DNA of 64,000 nt from assembly GCF_016906535.1 (NCBI RefSeq), contig NC_057371.1, forward strand, positions 186,001-250,000, written 5' to 3'. The number at the start of each line of letters is the position of its first letter. Position 1 is the first letter of the stretch. Source of the DNA: Rhizoctonia solani (lineage: Eukaryota; Basidiomycota; Agaricomycetes; Cantharellales; Ceratobasidiaceae). Below the pieces are notes generated by a model. The model did not search any database. It saw nothing but the letters and a program-made list of their open reading frames with translations, and had not been told where the DNA came from. Below, in pieces: positions 58,401 through 64,000 of this stretch. The position numbers were made by a program, and so were the translations under genes.

Positions 58401-59625
58401 GTCTATCCCCTCCCGACACTCCAATATGCATGAACTGTTCTTGAGGACGTTTGCTGGTATCTGGGGAGGTGCATGGTGTAGTATACTTGTTAAATATATT
58501 GGTTGTACATATGTGAATATCGTATTGCGATTACCCGAGAGTACAACCGATGGTGCTTTGATATGCAGAGCCGGTAATAGGTGGCCGGTGGCATGGAAAA
58601 TGAATAGCCGCTAGGTATTGACACGCACCTTATTCCTAAGGGACACATAATTCTCTAAACCTAGAGAATAGTCAAGTGATACGTACGACCGTGGGCGTGG
58701 TGCAACACTGGAAAACTTGTATGATATCCTTTTACGGAAGATTATATAAAATCCCAGCCTTGGCTACAATTGTGTCGAAAGAACACATTTCCCTTCAATG
58801 CCCTACTAGCAAACTGAAAAATAGTGCAAGGCAGCCACATCTCATTGCCCAATCAGGTTGGGACCTGGACCTTTCCGAGAACACTGCCAGGTCTGGGTAC
58901 AGTGAGAGCTTACGAAAATCCAATCACATGGTAAAGCATGGAAAATTACGGTTATATGTGCATGGGCGACGACTATATGATGATTGGATACGTCTGAGAT
59001 ACTTGAACTCGAGTAGTTTTGTTCTTTGAATAGCCATGTACTCGGGTGGTACGCATACTTAGCACTGGTATATCCCAGAAATAACGAGGGTAGGTACCGG
59101 TGTTGAATACTGAAGCCGCCGACTGAAAAACTGGAACCTTTTAAGATTAGTGCACCACAGCACTCAACTTGATGTGGGCCAATTGGAATAGTCACCCAAG
59201 ACTTCAAATGATTCTTAGTCCTAGATCTTTGGTGTGATAGACGTGGGACTCCCAGGCTTTAATATGAACGGAGTACATACGGTAAAGCGAGACCCGGTGG
59301 GAAAATGCAGCTCCATGCTAAAAAGAAATAGACCATACGTGTGGTGAGTGCATATCATATGTTGACAGATGGTTTGGCCAGTACACAAGTGATGCCCCAA
59401 TAAAAGACCAATCAGCGCAATGAATAGTGAGGTTAATTGCGTATAAGTGAGGGCCGGACGCATAACTTGTTGCATAATCAGGTCGAGCCGTCATGGGAAG
59501 ATTCCGGTGGATAACCAAAGCGAAATGCAAGAAGGAAGAATTATATGGGTAAGGAGACATTCGATTATGGAGCTAAATGATTTGTGAATACACAAAAACT
59601 TGGGGATACACTGGTCATATAGCAA
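58401..59625. other. Intergenic, nothing recognised
   Basis: Only short open frames (58676-59029 plus, 58842-59207 minus, which overlap and contradict each other). No repeat or motif that I can support. Confidence 0.45.
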
Positions 59626-60309
59626 TTAAAGGGAGATACCAACAAGCCCAAGGAGATTGATGCACAATCCGAGGTGAACGGAAGCAAAGACGTCAAGGGA
59701 AAGGCCAAGCTTTACGACACTATAGCATAGCCGTCAGAGCTATCTCTATTCAGAAAACTGTTGGGTACTCACGCGTCGACAATAAGGGAGATGATTCCAA
59801 CAACGCAGACCTGCAAGTTGACCAACAACAGGTGAAGGCAGACGTCAATCTTGACGAGCAGTCCAATCACAACAAGCAGTCCGAACTTGGCAACGAGGTC
59901 GACGCAAAGCTTGACAATCACGCTGATGATCGCAGCAACCTGGAGCACAACCTGGGCCTTGACGGAAGCATCAATGTCAATGTTAGCACCGATGGCGAGG
60001 ACAGCCTGGGCGCAAGCAGTAACATCGGCAACCAGCACTTCGAGTTTGACAGCGAGGTCGGCAACGACATCGACAGCAACTGTGCAACGGGTTAGATTAC
60101 AAGTGACAGAAAGATGAGCGCAAGGACTTACCGATGGCCTTGACATCGACATCGACCTTGGCCTTGAGGTCAACAATCAGACCGAGTAGGTCGTCAGAGG
60201 CATGGCGCGCAGCCAGAGCCTTGCTCTCAGTGGTAGGAAGAGCAGAGACAAGGAAGCCCAAAGAGAGGACGAAGAGGAGGATGCTGGTGAGGCGGGTGAA
60301 GGCAAGCAT
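59626..60309 (-). CDS. Small secreted protein family member C (SSP-C), 192 aa
   Basis: Exons are 60309-60132, 60079-59773 and 59719-59626 (178, 307, 94 nt). Introns are 52 and 53 nt in the same phases as SSP-A. The protein starts MLAFTRLTSILLFVLSLGFL with VSALPTTES, then repeats of DLKAKVDVDVKAI type, VTACAQAVLAIG, AAIISVIVKLCVDLVAKFG, KIDVCLHLLLVNLQVCVVG and finally VHLGLCINLLGLVGISL. All Cys positions except the first match SSP-D. It is near-identical to SSP-D in exon 1, intron 1 and most of exon 2. Unknown function; secretion is inferred. Confidence 0.78.
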
Positions 60310-61507
60310 CGTGAAAAGAATGCGAGGGTAAGTAAAGAATGTGACTGGAAACCTGAGAGGTGAATTAGGAAGCTGTGAGAGCTGATGGGAATGATGTTTC
60401 CAAACCCAGGTTTTATACACATAGCTCGATAGCTGGCCCAAATTACACTTGACCAAATTTGCCTTTCACCGAACCAAATTACGCTCGTCGGAAGCTGGTG
60501 AAACTTCTTCACAATTCATCCTACGGTTTTGCCCAGACCGCGCAGCCTGCAAAGGAACCTTCTTGCGCCTACGAATACCAATTGTATTACGATTTTGTTT
60601 GAGTCCGGGGAAGGATGTGATTGATTTTGTTTCATCGGAATCCCTATTGCATATTAGGGTTCTATCCACCCAGTGCCAAGTTTAGGCGCCCCGCCTCAAG
60701 GGACTCTGTTGTTGCGTGGTTTGATCCATGGCAAGGGTAGGATGCTCGAGAACGACCGTCAGCATTTCGACCTTGAAAATAGACTTCGGTTCTATTGATC
60801 CTGATCGTCCAGAGGGTTTTTGTGGGGGATGCTAACCAGAGCAGCTAAGAAGGGTAGTAAGGATACAAACTGACGCAGAAGTCCTGTTGATTGTCTCATA
60901 GCTTTTTGCAAATATCAACGGGATTCTTGTCCACGCGTATCCATTAACCAATATATCAAGTCACATAGAAAATTGTTGCAACCCGGGTAGAGGTTAGAAG
61001 GCCTGATAAGCCAAGAATCCTCGAGTGACCAAGCGTTGCTATGCTTCCTTTTGTGACTCTGGCGTAAAGCAGAGCTACAAGAAGTCCTTTGCTATAGGGG
61101 GAAAAAATAATTATAGGCCTATCGTCCACGATGTTGAAATAGTGGATCTACGTCGACCCCAGCCGACCAGTTTGAAATGCATTATAATTAGTCCTACAAG
61201 CGCCCGACTATGTGACATTCTCGGCAACACAACCACCGTCGGCTCTAATATGTTAGAAAACAATATAATATCAAGCAAGCAGGCCCTTGAGAATACATCA
61301 GCCAGGTTGGACCAGCGGCTGGTCACACAGTTTGCTTTGACTCGGCCTTGGCAAACTCACCATCGGCCATCTGTTCTCTTGCTTATTTCATGAATGCCAG
61401 TTTTCCTGCCTTATCCAGCCCTCATGTAGCGTAAAATACTCTTTCGAAAATTGGCTCAGAGCTCAAAGACTGGTCCTAGATGAGCTGAGTAGGTTTGATG
61501 TGCATAA
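60310..61507. other. Intergenic between SSP-C and MITE relic
   Basis: The promoter side of SSP-C. No gene supported; the open frame at 61025-61393 has no features. Confidence 0.45.
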
Positions 61508-61613
61508 TGAGCCCCCAAACTGCAGAAAATCCGTATCACGTCTGGATTTTGTCAGCTCTCCGCATATAAAGCACGGCCTTCCATGTCCGGAAAATCCCCA
61601 TTTTTGGCCGCCA
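61508..61613. mobile_element. MITE-like element 2, copy 2 (deleted)
   Basis: It begins TGAGCCCCCAAACTGCAG and AAAATCCG, with a left end like the copy at 22262-22473 ('ggaaaatc...gacgtccagattttgccag' against 'gaaaatcc...cacgtctggattttgtcag'). The right end 'ccggaaaatccccatttttgg' also matches. It lacks about 100 bp of the interior, so it is a shortened relic. Confidence 0.6.
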
Positions 61614-63138
61614 CCCTGTCGCATTGGTCTAGTGTGAGGGCATGATGGCATAAGATCCTTCCTGCGCAAACCGATGTGAAGGCCAAGGTAAGATTTCATA
61701 CAAGGAGCAGGCCTGAAGCTAACAGTGACTATAGTGTACGTACATGGGGTCTTGACAACACGGAAATGACCGTTTAGGAATGAATGAAACTGACCGAACT
61801 TCCATCAAATGGTGTGAATTCCGTGAAAACATATAGCCACATATCAGAGAAGCAAAGTGTGGGACAAATACCATGACCATGGATTATGGGTTCTATGAAA
61901 GCGGCTAGTTTTCCAGTATTTCCTTCCCGGATTGACCGGATGTGAGGTGCTTGCCTGTGCGGCGCGGGCCATTTTGGGTCTCTCCATCCCTTGTAGGACG
62001 AGCTCCTAGCATTATAATAAATGGGTTCAATCATATCCAGCCCTCCCTTAAGCTTACACCTGCTATATCTAGGTATCTCCACATGAAACTGCAGAGCGTG
62101 CTCCTTTGCAATTTTACTTTTGTTTTTCGCATCTTTCGAGCAGGATTTATCCTAATTCAATATTTGTGATCAAGATAATAAACTTTGTCTCATGAGCTTA
62201 AGATTCATATTAGTTCTGTAATCTGTTCAATCCCACAGATGTTTGCTTTTGTGGGTTTATTTTCATCCGGTTGCGTGTCAACTGCACGTCCACAGCCATT
62301 TATTTTCATTTCGAATATATTCAAAATTAGTAGCTCGTATCACTCTACCCTATGCATTACTATCAGCAACAGTAATCATGCTCTAAGCGACTCAAAGATG
62401 GGCACTTATCATAGTACCTTATCGTTCGAGGATAGACAAGTCGGCGTCACCTTTCCTCTGCTCTAACCACCAGATCGAACTGTTACGCCTCATTTACAGT
62501 CTTGTTTATGTGGCCTCCTGTGGAGGCTGCGCCCCACATAATGCTTTTCAAGAACGTGTTGAGGCTGAAGCTTGGGTAATATAGCCAAAAACAGACTAGG
62601 ACCAAAGTTGGTAAATAGTGGCGAAACTGTCTCGAACCTTGGTTCACTCAAAGTTCATAATGAAATTATGTGCGTCTCTTGTCGAGACCCATAACCCTGC
62701 AACAAAATTCACCGGTAAACCGAGTTGTCTATCCGGATTTGATGGGCCCAAGCCGAGGTGTTCCGTGGCTACATCAAATACAAATCTAAGTGGGTGCCGT
62801 AAGAGCCTAACTAACACCTTTGGAATCCCAGAAGGCAGATAAAGAATATCACCTTCATAGAGTAGCCATACCGAAATCGACAACACACATGGCCAACTAG
62901 GAAACCCTCCTAGCCATAGGGCGTCGATGAACCAAAAAAAAAGGATGGCTTGGGTTTACACACCACTTGGTGGCGGTCTTAACTACTATCAAAATGATCT
63001 TGGTGCGAATGGACCGCCCGATGAAAGCACGCAAGCATGACGGAAAGATCGGAGCAAAATGGGATAATAAAGAATATATTATAAAACACTATGCGATCCT
63101 ATTACATGCCAAAGCTACAGTGCTCAAGTGCTCAGCCC
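61614..63138. other. Intergenic, nothing recognised
   Basis: Short frames only. It includes an 11-A run at about 62932-62942. Confidence 0.45.
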
Positions 63139-63821
63139 TCAGAGAGAGATGCCAATAAGCCCAAGGACATTGATGCACAATCCGAGATGAACGGAAACCA
63201 GGACAGAGAGAGAAATGCCGAGGTCCAATAGACTGCGAGAGTCTGTCAGTACTTTATCACTACTATACGCAATGCTTCACTTACGCTTTGACAATAAGAG
63301 AGATAATGCCGGCAATGCAGACCTGCAAGTTGACCAACAACAAGTTGAGGCAGACGTCGATCTTGACGAGCAGTCCAATCACAACAAGCAGTCCGAACTT
63401 GGCAACGAGGTCGACGCAAAGCTTGACAATCACGCTGATGATCGCAGCAACCTGGAGCACAACCTGGGCCTTGACAGAAGCATCAATGTCAATGTTAGCA
63501 CCGATGGCGAGGACAGCCTGGGCGCAAGCAGTAACATCGGCAACCAGCACTTCGAGTTTGACAGCGAGGTCGGCAACGACATCGACAGCAACTGTGCAAC
63601 GGGTTAGATTACAAGTGACAGAAAGATGAGCGCAAGGACTTACCGATGGCCTTGACATCGACATCGACCTTGGCCTTGAGGTCAACAATCAGACCGAGTA
63701 GGTCGTCAGAGGCATGGCGCGCAGCCAGAGCCTTGCTCTCAGTGGTAGGAAGAGCAGAGACAAGGAAGCCCAAAGAGAGGACGAAGAGGAGGATGCTGGT
63801 GAGGCGGGTGAAGGCAAGCAT
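63139..63821 (-). CDS. Small secreted protein family member D (SSP-D), 192 aa
   Basis: Exons are 63821-63644, 63591-63285 and 63232-63139 (178, 307, 94 nt), identical in length and phase to SSP-C. The protein starts MLAFTRLTSILLFVLSLGFL. The exon-2 block ends SLIVKA where SSP-C has SLIVDA, and exon 3 reads LGISLSVLVSVHLGLCINVL. Exon 1 and intron 1 are identical to SSP-C, while intron 2, exon 3 and the sequence just upstream of the ATG differ. A more distant upstream ATG (63875) is in frame, but the next one (63821) matches SSP-C. Confidence 0.78.
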
Positions 63822-64000
63822 TTTAAAAGAGTGAATGAGAGTGTGGTAAAGACTGTGGGTGGTGGTACTAGACAACTGAAGAGCTGCGAAAGCCGATGAG
63901 TCGAGATGCTGCTAGAGCCTGCCTTTTATATGCGTAACTCAACCTGTAGAACACACGACGCTACCCTTGTTGAGCAAAGTTATGTAAAGTAGAAGCTAGT
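63822..64000. other. SSP-D upstream region
   Basis: The promoter side of SSP-D, cut by the window edge. No feature supported. Confidence 0.4.

Noticed and set aside
58676..59207. Overlapping plus and minus frames after P450-3
   Set aside because: They contradict each other and neither has splice or domain support.
59832..60117. Asp/Asn-rich plus frames opposite SSP-C, also at 63215-63629
   Set aside because: They are antisense shadows of SSP exon 2; the minus strand has signal peptide, splice sites and paralogues.
1..64000. tRNA or rRNA genes
   Set aside because: I saw no cloverleaf-compatible A/B box pair or rRNA core that I could support by eye; a tRNAscan-SE run would settle it.

Overview
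This is a nuclear contig from a filamentous basidiomycete, most likely a Rhizoctonia solani-like Agaricomycete (Ceratobasidiaceae). The pointers are many 48-55 nt GT-AG introns, Tf2-like chromoviral gypsy elements with many solo LTRs, fungal P450s of the type usually annotated as O-methylsterigmatocystin oxidoreductase-like, a BCS1-like AAA ATPase, a membrane-anchored GH5 exo-beta-1,3-glucanase and a MADS-box factor. The species call is an inference from protein character, not from a search.

Layout. 1-15.2 kb is a nested retrotransposon block. Ty3/gypsy element A (minus strand, about 0.93-6.5 kb) and chromodomain-bearing gypsy element B (plus strand, 7.8-15.2 kb) are both decayed. They are interrupted by solo LTRs, five of which are flanked by perfect 5-bp target duplications (GTAGA, ATTGG, CCCCC, CAATA, CACCC and GTAAC mark the six duplicated sites, one of them an insertion inside another solo LTR). 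15.2-17.1 kb is repeat remnant plus a broken hypothetical gene. 17.1-34 kb is gene-bearing: a small three-exon hypothetical gene, P450-1 (minus), a MITE-rich spacer (20.4-22.7 kb), a BCS1-like ATPase (minus), a dolichyldiphosphatase (plus), a class II (SIRT4-like) sirtuin (minus), a multipass membrane protein (plus) and a GH5 glucanase (minus). 34-45 kb is gene-poor, with dispersed repeats, a 239-bp tandem duplication, one small secreted protein gene and a second, degraded copy of the membrane protein. 45.6-64 kb holds a MADS-box transcription factor, two related secreted-protein genes, two P450s in tandem (one with a nonsense codon) and three more copies of the small secreted protein family.

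The most distinctive content is a family of four small secreted proteins (about 190 aa, three exons, conserved intron phases and exon lengths) at 37.6, 50.4, 59.6 and 63.1 kb. It has no family I recognise. The last two copies share an identical 5' half including intron 1 but have divergent promoters and 3' ends, which suggests gene conversion. Three P450 paralogues, a membrane-protein pair and the secreted families all show local duplication and dispersal in this window.

Caution: many otherwise well-conserved genes (BCS1, GH5, sirtuin, MADS, dolichyldiphosphatase) carry single-base frame breaks, most next to homopolymers, while keeping all motifs. I read these mainly as uncorrected sequencing indels rather than pseudogenes. 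Exon boundaries given here are manual readings.
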